A stretch of 64,000 nucleotides of DNA from Actinomycetes bacterium (GTDB lineage Bacteria > Actinomycetota > Actinomycetes > Streptosporangiales > Streptosporangiaceae), in the NCBI GenBank assembly GCA_021793235.1, contig JAJYTD010000004.1:1-64000 (forward strand), written 5' to 3'. The translations under genes were made by a program, and so were the position numbers. The first letter of the stretch is position 1; every line of letters begins with the position of its first letter. Below, piece after piece: positions 34,204-43,792 of the stretch. Below the pieces are notes generated by a model. It had not been told where the DNA came from and did not search any database. It saw nothing but the letters and a program-made list of their open reading frames with translations.

Positions 34204-35468
34204 GGCCGCACCCTATCTCCGGTGTCGCCGCTGCTTCCGGATCTGACGCGCCATCCGGAGAGGGTTCGCTCAATGAATCCGCCGGCGGCCAGCAGGCCGA
34301 GCCGGCCCAACGCGGCGTCGAGGTCGATCCCGGCCGTGGCGGCGATGGTGGCGGTGCCTGCTCCGGACCGCTCCGGCACCGCGTCCAGGACTCTGCGGCT
34401 CTCCTCGTCCAGCCCGTCGCGGGCCATGGCGGTCCCGGTTCCGGGCCGCATATGGTCGCCGATGTGCGCGACGTGCTCGGTGATATCGGCCGCGTCCGTG
34501 ACGCAGACCGCGCGCCATTCACGGAGGAGCCGGTGGCATCCGGCTGACAGGGCCGAGGTCACCGGCCCGGGCACCGCCATGAGCACACGGCGCAGCTCTT
34601 GCGCGTGCCGGGCGGTGTTCAACGCGCCGCTGCGCAGGCCGGCCTCCACGACCACGGTCCCCGGGGTGAGCGCGGCGATGATCCTGTTCCGCACCAGGAA
34701 ACCGTGCCGGGTGGGAGAGGTGCCCATCGGGTGTTCGCTGACCAGGGTCCCGCGCGCCGCGATGTCGGCGAACAGGGATTCGTGTCCGCGCGGGTAGCTC
34801 AGGTCGAGCCCGCCGGCGAGGACGGCCACGGTCGGTGCGCCTCCGGCGAGCGTGCCGCGGTGCGCGGCCCCGTCGATTCCGTAGGCTCCACCGGAGACGG
34901 TGCTCCACGTACGCTCTGCGAGGGCCCAGGCGAGTTCGCCGGCCACGTGCAGGCCGTAGGCCGAAGCGGCGCGCGCCCCCACCACCGCCACCGACCGCAG
35001 GCAGGCGTGGCGGAGGTCGTGCACCCCGCGCACCCACAGTGCGTAGGGGCGGTGCTCGGCGAGCTGGTCGAGTTGGCTGGGCCAGCCGGGATCGCCGGGG
35101 ACAACGAGCCGGATACCCGATTCGGCCGCGGCGGACAGCAGCGTGTCGGGGTCGACCCCGGCCGCCTGGGCCCGCCAGCGTTCGAATCGCCGCTCATAGG
35201 TATCGACCGGCCCCTTTTCCGGGATCCGCGGCCGTCGGCCCGTGCGCAGCGCATCCCAGACAGTGGCGGCTCCCTCGTCTGCTATGAGCGCTCCCATGAG
35301 AGGGTCTCCGGCGCTCGCGGTGGCCGTGAGGCAGGCCCGAGCCACCGCATCCGGCGACGGCTCCGTCACCTGTTCTGTGACCGGCCCCGTGGCGGGACCG
35401 CTTGGCGGATCGACCCCGGCGAAGAGCCCGGACGCACCCCCCGCTTCCCCGGGCCGCGGCCCGGTCAC
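34200..35468 (-). CDS. dprA: DNA-processing protein DprA (422 aa)
   Basis: DprA loads RecA on incoming single-stranded DNA. The Rossmann-fold core shows SVAVVGARAASAYG, TWSTVSGGAYGIDGAAHRG, TVAVLAGGLDLSYPRGHESLF, GTLVSEHPMGTSPTRHGFLVRNRIIAALTPGTVVVEAG and SGALNTARHAQELRRVLMAVPGPVTS. A C-terminal winged-helix (DMLA) region follows. The first 60 residues are a low-complexity extension. The GTG start overlaps the comM stop as GTGA. Confidence 0.95.
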   Translation of the reverse strand: MTGPRPGEAGGASGLFAGVDPPSGPATGPVTEQVTEPSPDAVARACLTATASAGDPLMGALIADEGAATVWDALRTGRRPRIPEKGPVDTYERRFERWRAQAAGVDPDTLLSAAAESGIRLVVPGDPGWPSQLDQLAEHRPYALWVRGVHDLRHACLRSVAVVGARAASAYGLHVAGELAWALAERTWSTVSGGAYGIDGAAHRGTLAGGAPTVAVLAGGLDLSYPRGHESLFADIAARGTLVSEHPMGTSPTRHGFLVRNRIIAALTPGTVVVEAGLRSGALNTARHAQELRRVLMAVPGPVTSALSAGCHRLLREWRAVCVTDAADITEHVAHIGDHMRPGTGTAMARDGLDEESRRVLDAVPERSGAGTATIAATAGIDLDAALGRLGLLAAGGFIERTLSGWRVRSGSSGDTGDRVRP

Positions 35469-36994
35469 TGCGCCCGTCCCGACCAGAGCGCGTAGGCGTA
35501 GGCGGTGTCGTCGATCCCGGGTTCGGCGCGGCCCGCCAGATCCGCCAGTGTCCAGGACACCCGCAGCGCCCGATCGACGCCCCGTGCGCTGATCTCACCG
35601 CGTTCCAGGGCCGCGCCCAGGATCCGCAGGGCCGCGGACGGCACGGGGAAACTCCGCCGCAGTTCCGCTCCCGGCACCTCGGCGTTGGTGGTCCAGGGGG
35701 TGCCAAAAAGCCGCTTGGCGGAACGCTCCCGGGCCTGGGCCACCCGCTCCGCGACGACCGCCGAGGACTCCGCATAGGCCCGGTCCGCGAAGAGTTCGGC
35801 GTGGGCGACCGGCTGCAGTTCGATCTTGAGGTCGACCCGGTCCAGCAGTGGACCGGACAGCCGCCCCAGGTAGCGGCGGCGCTGCGGCGACGAGCAGGTG
35901 CAGGCGTTGCCGGACTTTCCGCACGGGCACGGGTTCGCCGCCATGGCCAGCAGGAACCGGGCGGGAAAACACACGGTGGCCGCCGAACGGGAGACGATCA
36001 CTTCTCCGGATTCCAGCGGCTGCCTCAGCGAGTCGAGGACCGCCCGGCTGAACTCAGGCGCCTCGTCCAGGAAGAGCGCGCCGCGGTGGGCCAGCGAGAC
36101 GCACCCGGGGCGAAGCCGGGTGCTTCCGCCGCCCACGATGGCCGCTCGTGTGGCGGTGTGGTGGGGGGCGCAGAACGGCGGCCGCACGATCAGCGGTTCG
36201 CCTTTCGGGAGGGTTCCGGCGACCGAGTGGACTGCGGTGACCTCGATGGCCTCCTCCGGGGAGAGGCGCGGCAGCACGGTCGGCAGGCGTTCGGCGAGCA
36301 GGCTCTTTCCCGTGCCCGGAGGGCCGATCATCATCAGGTGGTGCGCACCGGCCGCGGCGATCTCGACGGCACGCCGGGCGACCGGCTGCCCGAGCACGTC
36401 GGCGAGGTCGGGGCGGCGGGCGGGCGGGGACTCGCCGGCCGCCTGTTCTGGCTCGTCGGCGAAGAGCGGCTCCGCAACGGGGTTGCCGCGGAGCCGTGCC
36501 AGCAGTTCACCGAGCGACGCGACCGCCATCACCTCGACATCGGGCACGAGTGCGGCTTCGGCCGCGTTGCCGCGGGCGACCACGAAAGTGGTGTGGCCGG
36601 CGCGCGCCCCGGCCAGCACCGCGGGGAGCACCCCGGTCACGGGCCGTGTGCGGCCGTCGAGACCGAGCTCGGCCAAGAACACCGCACCGTGGATGCCCTC
36701 GGCCGGAACCGCGCCGTCCGCTCCGAGCACGGCCGCGGCCATCGCGAGGTCGAACCCGCTGCCGCGCTTCGGCAGGCTCGCGGGGGACAGGCTGACCGTG
36801 ATGTGCCCTTCCGGCCAGCATTCCCCCGAGTTGATCACTGCGGCCCGGATACGGTCGCGAGCCTCGCGCAAGGCGGTGTCCGGCAGCCCGACAAGGGTGA
36901 GCCCGGCGGGACCGCCGCCCAGATGTGCTTCGACCTCGACGGTGTGCCCGTCGACGCCGAGCAGCGCCACCGAGCGGGTGCGGGCGAGCCCCAT
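35465..36994 (-). CDS. comM: YifB/ComM-family Mg-chelatase-like ATPase (509 aa)
   Basis: The N-terminal ChlI-like domain (VEVEAHLGGGPAGLTLVGLPDTALREARDRIRAA) is followed by an AAA+ module. It has Walker A GPPGTGKS near residue 226, Walker B GALFLDEAPEF, and the C-terminal DRVDLKIEL and LRVSWTLADLAGR helices. ComM is a helicase that aids branch migration in natural transformation, and the neighbouring dprA fits that role. Only one base separates it from the UPF0102 gene upstream. Confidence 0.95.
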   Translation of the reverse strand: MGLARTRSVALLGVDGHTVEVEAHLGGGPAGLTLVGLPDTALREARDRIRAAVINSGECWPEGHITVSLSPASLPKRGSGFDLAMAAAVLGADGAVPAEGIHGAVFLAELGLDGRTRPVTGVLPAVLAGARAGHTTFVVARGNAAEAALVPDVEVMAVASLGELLARLRGNPVAEPLFADEPEQAAGESPPARRPDLADVLGQPVARRAVEIAAAGAHHLMMIGPPGTGKSLLAERLPTVLPRLSPEEAIEVTAVHSVAGTLPKGEPLIVRPPFCAPHHTATRAAIVGGGSTRLRPGCVSLAHRGALFLDEAPEFSRAVLDSLRQPLESGEVIVSRSAATVCFPARFLLAMAANPCPCGKSGNACTCSSPQRRRYLGRLSGPLLDRVDLKIELQPVAHAELFADRAYAESSAVVAERVAQARERSAKRLFGTPWTTNAEVPGAELRRSFPVPSAALRILGAALERGEISARGVDRALRVSWTLADLAGRAEPGIDDTAYAYALWSGRAQ

Positions 36995-36995
36995 T

Positions 36996-37373
36996 TCAGG
37001 CCACCCCTTGGTGGTGCTGGACGTAGGTGCGGCCGGCCGGCCGCACCAGGACCGAGACGACGTCCACGCGGGTACGCGCGGCCGCGGTCCCGTGCTCGGC
37101 CGCCCACAACCGGGCCAGCCGGAGAAGACGCCGCCGTTTCGTCGCCGTCACTGCCTCCAGCGGCGAGCCGAAACGCAGGCTGGTGCGGGTCTTGACCTCG
37201 ACGATGACAAGGGTGGCGCCCCGGCGGGCCACGATGTCGATCTCACCTTCGCGGCACCGCCAGTTGCGCGCGAGGACCAGCATCCCGGCCCGCTCAAGGT
37301 AGGCCGCAGCCACTTCCTCTCCGCGTTTCCCGAGCGACCTTCCGCGCCGAATCCGTTCCTGGACACCGACCAT
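36996..37373 (-). CDS. UPF0102 (YraN-like) nuclease-fold protein (125 aa)
   Basis: The sequence shows the Holliday-junction-resolvase-like fold of Yra[51 protein letters not shown]. The residues E, D and ExK are in the expected spacing for a PD-(D/E)xK nuclease. Activity of the family is little studied. ATG 37373 is the conserved start; an earlier in-frame start is unlikely. It heads the comM-dprA-xerC run. Confidence 0.92.
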   Translation of the reverse strand: MVGVQERIRRGRSLGKRGEEVAAAYLERAGMLVLARNWRCREGEIDIVARRGATLVIVEVKTRTSLRFGSPLEAVTATKRRRLLRLARLWAAEHGTAAARTRVDVVSVLVRPAGRTYVQHHQGVA

Positions 37374-37531
37374 GGTGCGATCACCTCCACACACCACGGT
37401 GCGGCGTCGCCCCCGGCTCTGGCGACCGGGATTCACGACCTGTGGACAGAGCCGGAGGCACCCGCCCCGCCGGCCCCACAGACCAGGGGAAAGGCGAAGC
37501 GCGGGTCCAGGGGAAGGGACGCGGCCCCGGG

Positions 37532-37864
37532 TCAGTCGCGTTTGCCCGGGTGTCCGGCCGCGGGTACTTCGAGATCGGCCTTGGTGATCTCTTCGACGTT
37601 GACGTCCTTGAACGTCACCACGCGCACGTTCCTGACGAACCGGGCCGGGCGGTACATGTCCCAGACCCAGGCGTCCTCCATCGTGACCTCGAAGTACATC
37701 TCACCGTTCTCGGTGCTGCGCGGCTGCAGGTCCACGTGGTTGGTGAGGTAGAACCGGCGCTCGGTCTCCACCACGTAGCTGAAGAGACCGACAACGTCGC
37801 GGTACTCGCGATAGAGCTGCAGCTCCATCTCGGCCTCGTACTTCTCCAGGTCCTCAGAACTCAT
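37532..37864 (-). CDS. DUF2469 family protein (110 aa)
   Basis: This small acidic protein starts [42 protein letters not shown], the hallmark of DUF2469, found across actinobacteria next to rnhB and lepB. Its function is not known. ATG 37864 is the conserved start; the eight residues before it are unlikely to be translated. The C-terminal tail ([10 protein letters not shown]) is short. In related genomes rnhB lies just upstream; here lepB is the next gene. Confidence 0.92.
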   Translation of the reverse strand: MSSEDLEKYEAEMELQLYREYRDVVGLFSYVVETERRFYLTNHVDLQPRSTENGEMYFEVTMEDAWVWDMYRPARFVRNVRVVTFKDVNVEEITKADLEVPAAGHPGKRD

Positions 37865-37989
37865 TTCGCGCTCGCTTTCGTCGTGCACTCCCGGTTCGGT
37901 GGCCCGGCCCCCTTCGCCTGTCGTTTCCGCCCGCGCTGGCCTGTGCGAGCGGATGGGACTCCGCTATAGCAACCATGATGCGCCACGTG

Positions 37990-39048
37990 TCAACCGCGCG
38001 GGGACCTGGTCCGCGTACGGGGCCTGCGGAATCGGCGCCCTGCCAGGGGGACGGCCACGGCGGCTCCGATCGTGAGCGGCATCGCGGTCTCTGCGGGCCC
38101 GCTCGCGACGGCCTTCTCCGCAGCGGAGCCCGGCTGCGCCGCCGCGTTCTCGCCGCCTTCCTCCAGTGCGCTGAACTCATCGGGGATCGGCAGGGTACCG
38201 ATCCGGTCCACCGGCCAGACCACCACGAAAGCGCGGCCGACGACACTGCTCTCGGCGATACTGCCCCCGCCGGGGTCGTTCTGGTGCAGCCGGGAATCGT
38301 AGGAGATCTCGCGGTGGTCGCCCATCACCCACAGCCGGCCTTCGGGAACCTCGACCGGCCCGAACTCGGTGTGCGTGGCTCGGCTGCCCGGGAAGAGGTA
38401 GGCCTCCTCGATCGGTTCACCGTTGACCAGCACCCGGTTCTCCTCATCGCAGCACTCGACGGTGTCTCCGGGCACGCCGATGACGCGTTTGATGTAGTCC
38501 TTGCCCGTCGGCGCCACACCGAACTGCTGCCCCACCCAGTTGAAGAACCGGGAGACGGGGTTGGCGGACTCCTCGACGTAGACGGTGCCCTCTTCGTCCC
38601 AGGAGCCGCTGCCGTTGAACACCACCACATCGCCGCGCTGGATGTCACGCACCTGGTAGACGAGCTTGTTGACGATGACCCGGTCACCGACGAGAAGGGT
38701 GTTCTCCATCGATGTCGACGGAATGTAGAACGGCTGCGCCACCCAGGTCTTGATGATGAACGCCAGAACCAGCGCGATCACGACGAGAACGGGAAGTTCC
38801 TTCCAGAACCCCCCCGATTTCTCCTCCGTGTCTTGTTTCTTGGCGCTCATCGTCTCCCCCGGGTTCTCCACCGCATGGACCTCATCAGCGGTCACGGGCT
38901 CCTTTTTCGCACCGTCCCCCGATATGCCTCTGGCTCCCCCACGCTCACGCATGGAGGAGCCAGTGTCGACCGGGCCACCCGGCTCGCGCCGGGGGGTGCC
39001 GTCCGCATGAAGCCCGGCCGTACGAGGGTCCGAATCGTCGTTGGCCAT
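37990..39048 (-). CDS. lepB: Signal peptidase I (352 aa)
   Basis: LepB removes signal peptides from exported proteins. A membrane anchor (LPVLVVIALVLAFIIKTWVAQPFYIP) is followed by the catalytic serine in PSTSMENTL and the lysine in YIKRVIGVPGDTVE, then GRLWVMGDHREISYDSR. The first 80 residues are a charged cytosolic extension usual in actinobacteria. The C-terminal 60 residues include a second hydrophobic stretch and a basic tail. ATG 39048 is used; a GTG six bases earlier is possible. Only one lepB is seen, whereas Streptomyces carries several in tandem. Confidence 0.95.
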   Translation of the reverse strand: MANDDSDPRTAGLHADGTPRREPGGPVDTGSSMRERGGARGISGDGAKKEPVTADEVHAVENPGETMSAKKQDTEEKSGGFWKELPVLVVIALVLAFIIKTWVAQPFYIPSTSMENTLLVGDRVIVNKLVYQVRDIQRGDVVVFNGSGSWDEEGTVYVEESANPVSRFFNWVGQQFGVAPTGKDYIKRVIGVPGDTVECCDEENRVLVNGEPIEEAYLFPGSRATHTEFGPVEVPEGRLWVMGDHREISYDSRLHQNDPGGGSIAESSVVGRAFVVVWPVDRIGTLPIPDEFSALEEGGENAAAQPGSAAEKAVASGPAETAMPLTIGAAVAVPLAGRRFRRPRTRTRSPRG

Positions 39049-39125
39049 CGGCACCGAAGCCTAGCCGAGCACAACATCGGGCGCCGGTAAAGGCGCACCC
39101 GGACACGGCCGCGATTCCGCGGATC

Positions 39126-39485
39126 CTACTGAGCGGGCGACTCGATGCGCTCGCGGATGCGGGCTGCCTTGCCGCGCAGGTTGCGCAGGTAGTACAGCTT
39201 CGCGCGGCGCACGCGGCCGCGGGAGACGACCTCGATCTTCTCGAGCGCCGGTGTGTGCACGGGGAATGTGCGCTCCACCCCCACGCCGTAGCTGACCTTG
39301 CGGACCGTGAAGGTCTCGCGGCTTCCCGGGCCCTGCCGCCGAATCACGACGCCCTTGAAGACCTGAACCCGGGTGCGGTTGCCCTCCGTGACCCGAACGT
39401 GGACGTTGAGCGTGTCGCCCGGGCGGAAATCGGGGATGTCGGAGCGCAGTTGGGTCTTCTCAAGCTCCTGAATAGCGGTGTGCAT
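39126..39485 (-). CDS. rplS: 50S ribosomal protein L19 (119 aa)
   Basis: A complete L19: [63 protein letters not shown], and [19 protein letters not shown]. It sits at the bridge between the ribosomal subunits. A 147-base leader separates it from trmD, long enough to hold its own promoter. Confidence 0.98.
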   Translation of the reverse strand: MHTAIQELEKTQLRSDIPDFRPGDTLNVHVRVTEGNRTRVQVFKGVVIRRQGPGSRETFTVRKVSYGVGVERTFPVHTPALEKIEVVSRGRVRRAKLYYLRNLRGKAARIRERIESPAQ

Positions 39486-39632
39486 CTCAGCGGTTCCTCA
39501 TCGATTGCGCGCCGCGGCGACAGACATGCGGTTCGCGCGGGCGGATCTGCTGGGGTCGAAATCGTGTGCCTCTGCCGGTTCCCACGGCCGCCGATGGCAT
39601 GCTGATGGGATTCGACGGCAGGGGCAACTCGT

Positions 39633-40421
39633 CTAGTCTGCCATAGATTCCGGGCCGGTCTGTAACCGAGCCTCCCGGATGACCTCCTGATCACGCCGGT
39701 CGAGATGGTCGGCGGGTATGGCGGCCATCAGTTCCGGACGGTTCCGCGCGGTCTTGCGGAGCGCTTCGTCACGCCGCCAGCGTTCGACCGCACCGTGATT
39801 TCCGGACAGCAGTACGGAAGGCACCTCCTGCCCCCGCCACAGCACCGGTTTGGTGTAGACCGGTCCTTCGACCAGGTTCTCCATTGCTCCGGGCGCGAAC
39901 GAGTCCTGGGCCGCCGACTCCGCGTTGCCCAGGACTCCGGGCAGCAGCCGGGCGACGGCCTCCACGATGACCAGGGTCGCGGACTCCCCGCCGGCCAGGA
40001 CGTAGTCGCCGATGCTCAGCTCCTCGACCGGCATCTGCTGCGCGGCGTAGGCGGCCACCCGCGAGTCGATTCCCTCGTAGCGCCCGCAGGCGAAGACGAG
40101 CCACGGCTCCGCGGAGAGCCGGTCGGCCCGCTCTTGGGTGAAGGGCACTCCGCTGGGGGTGGGCAGGATCAGCCTGGGCACGTTCGGCCCCGCGTCCGCG
40201 GTGACCGCGTCGAGCGCCTCGCCCCAGGGCTCGGGCTTCATGACCATGCCGGGGCCGCCCCCATAGGGCGTGTCGTCGACCGTGTTGTGCCGGTCATGGG
40301 TCCAGGACCGCAGGTCGTGCATGCGGATGTCGAGGAGCCCCGACGCGCGCGCCTTACCGATCAGCGACAGGTCGAGCGGTGCGAAGTAGTCGGGGAAGAT
40401 GGTGATGATGTCGATGCGCAT
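39633..40421 (-). CDS. trmD: tRNA (guanine37-N1)-methyltransferase (262 aa)
   Basis: TrmD methylates G37 of tRNAs to prevent frameshifting. The SPOUT knot motifs are present: MRIDIITIFPDYFAPL, GGGPGMVMKPEPW, LVFACGRYEGIDSRV, and LSIGDYVLAGGESATLVIVEAVARLLPGVLGN, followed by the C-terminal tRNA-binding helices (LLSGNHGAVERWRRDEALRKT). It lies between rimM and rplS as in most bacteria. Confidence 0.98.
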   Translation of the reverse strand: MRIDIITIFPDYFAPLDLSLIGKARASGLLDIRMHDLRSWTHDRHNTVDDTPYGGGPGMVMKPEPWGEALDAVTADAGPNVPRLILPTPSGVPFTQERADRLSAEPWLVFACGRYEGIDSRVAAYAAQQMPVEELSIGDYVLAGGESATLVIVEAVARLLPGVLGNAESAAQDSFAPGAMENLVEGPVYTKPVLWRGQEVPSVLLSGNHGAVERWRRDEALRKTARNRPELMAAIPADHLDRRDQEVIREARLQTGPESMAD

Positions 40422-40464
40422 GGACGGCTCGTGTTCTCAGGTCGGGCCCTGACCGCCAGGGCCA

Positions 40465-40971
40465 TCAGCGGCCCAGGTCAAGAAGGCCCGGAGGGGGATC
40501 GACCACCAGGCGTCCGGAGTCGGTGTCGACCTCGGGTACGAGGGGGCGGACGAACGGGACCAGCACCTCGGCCCCGGCCGGGTCCTTGATCACCAGCGTG
40601 TCCTGGGCGTGGTGGAGGACGTCGTCGACGACCCCGATGTCGGCGCCCTCGGTCGTGACGGCGTGCAGACCGATCAGCTCATGGTCGTGGAACTCGTCGG
40701 GGTCCTTCGTCGGCGCGATATCCGCGGAGTCCACCAGCAGGGTCACCCCCCGCAACTCCTCCGCGGCATTGCGGTCGGTGACCGAGTCGAAGCGAACGAG
40801 CAGCCGGTCGAAATGGGCGCGTACCGATGCGATGGTGAGCGCCCCGGCGCGGTCGGTCAGCAGCCGCGCCCCGGCGGCGAACCGCTCGGCCGGATCGTCG
40901 GTGCGTACGTCGACGGCGACCTCGCCGCGGACCCCGTGCGCCCGGCCGATACGGCCGACAACGAGACGCAT
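40465..40971 (-). CDS. rimM: 16S rRNA processing protein RimM (168 aa)
   Basis: RimM helps assemble the 30S head. The N-terminal beta-barrel (LVVGRIGRAHGVRGEVAVDVRTDDPAERF) and the C-terminal PRC-barrel (HDHELIGLHAVTTEGADIGVVDDVLHHAQDTLVI, VLVPFVRPLVPEVD) are both present. The start ATG is at 40971. It overlaps no neighbour and precedes trmD. Confidence 0.97.
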   Translation of the reverse strand: MRLVVGRIGRAHGVRGEVAVDVRTDDPAERFAAGARLLTDRAGALTIASVRAHFDRLLVRFDSVTDRNAAEELRGVTLLVDSADIAPTKDPDEFHDHELIGLHAVTTEGADIGVVDDVLHHAQDTLVIKDPAGAEVLVPFVRPLVPEVDTDSGRLVVDPPPGLLDLGR

Positions 40972-41048
40972 CGCTCTCCTCGATTCCAGCGCGGCCAGGG
41001 CATGGTATCTGGGCGCCGACCAGGCGGGTCGGCGCCCAGATACCCACG

Positions 41049-41291
41049 TCAGCGCACTTCGTGCAGGTCCAGCAGGTCGACGCGGACGTACCGGCCGCCC
41101 GCCAGCGAACCGACCACGGTCCGCAGCGCCTTGGCGGTCCGGCCGTTACGGCCGATCACCTTCCCGAGGTCATCGGGATGGACCCGGACTTCGAGCACCT
41201 TGCCCTTGCGAAGCCTGCGGGCTCTCACATGGACGTCGTCGGAGTTCTCAACGATTCCCCGAACCAGGTGCTCAAGCGCCTCTTCCAGCAC
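41049..41291 (-). CDS. KH-domain RNA-binding protein (80 aa)
   Basis: This small single-KH protein (KhpA/YlqC type) has the GxxG-type loop in VIGRNGRTAKALRTVVGSLAG. KhpA-type proteins bind small RNAs and influence cell division and translation in Gram-positive bacteria. GTG 41291 lies one base after the rpsP stop, so it is translationally tied to rpsP, as in the usual rpsP-khpA-rimM-trmD order. Confidence 0.95.
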   Translation of the reverse strand: MLEEALEHLVRGIVENSDDVHVRARRLRKGKVLEVRVHPDDLGKVIGRNGRTAKALRTVVGSLAGGRYVRVDLLDLHEVR

Positions 41292-41292
41292 G

Positions 41293-41754
41293 TCAGGCCT
41301 CGCCCTCGGGCTTCTCCGCGGCCTCGGCGGGAGCGGCCTCGGCCTTGTCCGCCTTCTCGGCCTTGTCGGACTTCTTCCTGGTCTTGCCCTTGCCCTCGTT
41401 GTCGGGCAGGACGAGTTCCTTCAGGACAGCCTGGAACTGGGCTTCCTGGGCTTCCTTGTCCTTGGGCTCGGCCACCTTCAGCGGCTTCGGGGCCGGCAGT
41501 CCCTTGAACTTCTGCCAGTCGCCGGTGCGCTTCAGGATGGTCTTCACCGCGTCGGTGGGCTGCGCCCCCACGGACAGCCAGTGCTGCGCCCGCTCGGACT
41601 GCACCTCGATGAGGCTCGGCTCTTCCTTCGGGTGGTACTTGCCGATCTCCTCGATGGCCTTGCCGTCGCGCTTGGCACGGGCGTCAGCGACGATGATGCG
41701 GTACTGCGGCGTACGGATCTTCCCCATACGCTTGAGCTTGATCTTGACAGCCAC
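41293..41754 (-). CDS. rpsP: 30S ribosomal protein S16 (153 aa)
   Basis: A complete S16: [45 protein letters not shown]. The C-terminal 65 residues are a lysine/alanine/glutamate-rich extension seen in actinobacterial S16. GTG 41754 is the conserved start, preceded by GGGAGAAGACCACACCC. The gap of about 300 bases upstream should hold the operon promoter. Confidence 0.97.
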   Translation of the reverse strand: MAVKIKLKRMGKIRTPQYRIIVADARAKRDGKAIEEIGKYHPKEEPSLIEVQSERAQHWLSVGAQPTDAVKTILKRTGDWQKFKGLPAPKPLKVAEPKDKEAQEAQFQAVLKELVLPDNEGKGKTRKKSDKAEKADKAEAAPAEAAEKPEGEA

Positions 41755-42053
41755 GGGTGTGGTCTTCTCCCAATTGCGGTGCGGGTGCCCGGCAAGGTGC
41801 CGCGTGGGGTTGCGGCACGCCGCCGAAGCGGGGACGTAGGTGTCGGGGCAAGTAGAGGGCCGGCCCGCGAAACCGTTAGTCAACACTCAATTGTGCCAGA
41901 CGCCGGACAACAGAACGTGCGCTTCGGCGGGTTCGGCGGGTCGCCCGCGCGGATATGCGTCCGATACCACAGCAGAGGGCGGCCCCCGTGGCCCGGAACG
42001 GCCGCCCCCGCCGGCCGCTCAGCGCGTGGCCGACTCCGCACTGCCGCTGGACA
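41755..42053 (-). other. Upstream region of rpsP
   Basis: No gene is visible in this stretch between ffh and rpsP. A TTGACT hexamer on the minus strand (41878-41883) could be a -35 element, but no -10 lies at standard spacing. Nothing else stands out. Confidence 0.3.
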
Positions 42054-43643
42054 TCACTGCTTCGGCAGCTTGAAGTCCGACAGGTCGGGCATCTTCTGGC
42101 CACCCAGGCCCGGAGGCAGCTGTCCGCCGCCCAGACCGGGGGGCAACTGGGGCGCCTGCTGGTCGCCGCCCTCCTCACGCCGCCGCTGCCGCTCGGCCGC
42201 CTTCTCGGCCTCCTGCTGCTTGGCCTTGAGCGGGTTACCACTGCGCTGCTTGCCCTTTTTGCCCTTCTTCGACTGCGCCTTGGGCTTCTTGCGGCCCCCC
42301 GCGCCGGGCATCCCCGGCATCCCGGGCATACCCGGCATTCCACCCTTTTTCATCTGGCGCATCATCTTCTGCGCTTCGAAGAACCGGGTGACCAGACCGT
42401 TGACATCGCTGACCTGGGTGCCGGAACCATTGGCGATGCGCAGTCGACGCGAGCCGTTGATCAGCTTCGGGTTCTGCCGCTCGGCCGGGGTCATCGACCG
42501 GATGATGGCGGCGATGCGGTCCAGGTCCTTGTCATCGATATTGCTGACCTGGTCCCGCATCTGCCCCATACCGGGCATCATCCCGAGCAGATTGCTGATC
42601 GGTCCGAGCTTGCGGACCATCGACATCTGCTCCAGGAAGTCGTCGAGCGTGAAGTCGTCGTCGGAGGCCAGCGTGCTGGCCATCTTCTCGACCTCGGACT
42701 CATCGAACGTGCGCTGGGCCTGCTCGATGAGCGTGAGCACATCACCCATGTCCAGGATGCGCGAAGCCATCCGGTCCGGGTGGAAGAGGTCGAAGTCCTC
42801 CAGTTTCTCACCGGTCGAGGCGAACATGATCGGCCGACCGGTGATGTGCCGGATGGACAGCGCGGCACCACCGCGGGCGTCACCGTCGAGCTTGGTGAGG
42901 GCGACCGCGTCGTAACCCACGCCGTCAAGGAACGCCTGAGCGGTGTTGACGGCGTCCTGACCGATCATCGCGTCGACGACGAAAAGGATCTCGTCCGGGG
43001 AGACCGCATCGCGGATGTCGGCGGCCTGCCGCATCATCTCCGTGTCGACGCCGAGGCGGCCGGCGGTGTCGATGATGACGACATTGTGGTTGTTGCGCCG
43101 CGCGTGCTCAACCGAATCGCGCGCGACCTGGATCGGGTCGCCCACACCGTTGCCGGGCTGCGGCGCGAAGACGGGCACCTGCGCCCGCTCGCCCACAACC
43201 TGGAGCTGGGTGACCGCGTTGGGGCGCTGGAGGTCGGCCGCGACCAGCAACGGAGTGTTGCGCTCGGCCGCCAGCCAGCGGGCGAGCTTGCCCGCGAGCG
43301 TGGTTTTACCAGAACCCTGCAGGCCCGCCAGCATGATGACGGTCGGCGGGGTCTTGGCGAACCTGATCTCGCGGGTTTCGCCGCCGAGGATCTGGATGAG
43401 CTCCTCATTGACGATCTTGATGACCTGCTGCGCCGGATTCAGCGCCTTGGAGACCTCTTCACCGCGGGCGCGCTCCTTGACCTGTCCGATGAACGAGCGG
43501 ACAACGGGAAGGGCGACATCGGCCTCCAGCAGCGCGAGACGGATCTCCCGCGCGGTCGCATTGATGTCCTCCTCGGACAACCGCCCCTTACCGCGCAGTG
43601 AGGAGAAGACCGATGTCAGCCGGTCGGAAAGCGTCTCGAACAC
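42054..43643 (-). CDS. ffh: Signal recognition particle protein Ffh (529 aa)
   Basis: Ffh binds 4.5S RNA and signal peptides. The N-domain leads into the G-domain with GLQGSGKTTLAGKLA (about residue 108), DTAGRLGVDTEMM and TKLDGDARGGAALS. A methionine-rich M-domain follows (FLEQMSMVRKLGPISNLLGMMPGMG, and the RNA-binding SRRLRIANGSGTQV). A GMPGMPGMPGMPG repeat lies near residue 440, then a basic glutamine/glycine-rich tail. GTG 43643 is the start. Confidence 0.97.
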   Translation of the reverse strand: MFETLSDRLTSVFSSLRGKGRLSEEDINATAREIRLALLEADVALPVVRSFIGQVKERARGEEVSKALNPAQQVIKIVNEELIQILGGETREIRFAKTPPTVIMLAGLQGSGKTTLAGKLARWLAAERNTPLLVAADLQRPNAVTQLQVVGERAQVPVFAPQPGNGVGDPIQVARDSVEHARRNNHNVVIIDTAGRLGVDTEMMRQAADIRDAVSPDEILFVVDAMIGQDAVNTAQAFLDGVGYDAVALTKLDGDARGGAALSIRHITGRPIMFASTGEKLEDFDLFHPDRMASRILDMGDVLTLIEQAQRTFDESEVEKMASTLASDDDFTLDDFLEQMSMVRKLGPISNLLGMMPGMGQMRDQVSNIDDKDLDRIAAIIRSMTPAERQNPKLINGSRRLRIANGSGTQVSDVNGLVTRFFEAQKMMRQMKKGGMPGMPGMPGMPGAGGRKKPKAQSKKGKKGKQRSGNPLKAKQQEAEKAAERQRRREEGGDQQAPQLPPGLGGGQLPPGLGGQKMPDLSDFKLPKQ

Positions 43644-43792
43644 GAGTGTGGCCAGTCCTTCGTCTCGGGATTGGCTTTCTACACTACCTGCCGATGTGCC
43701 CGGGATACGCCCGGCCGCGCGGCCTCTTCACCACTGGCCGGCCGGGCGCACCGATTGACCGGCTGACCGGCTGACCGGCTCGGCCTGGTCGC

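Noticed and set aside
35174-35190. GTTCGAATCGCC resembling a tRNA T-loop
   Set aside because: It lies inside dprA, and no acceptor stem, D-arm or anticodon arm can be formed around it.
42300-42345. GMPGMPGMPGMPG repeat in Ffh as an unusual feature
   Set aside because: Methionine/glycine/proline-rich M-domain tails are common in Ffh of G+C-rich bacteria.
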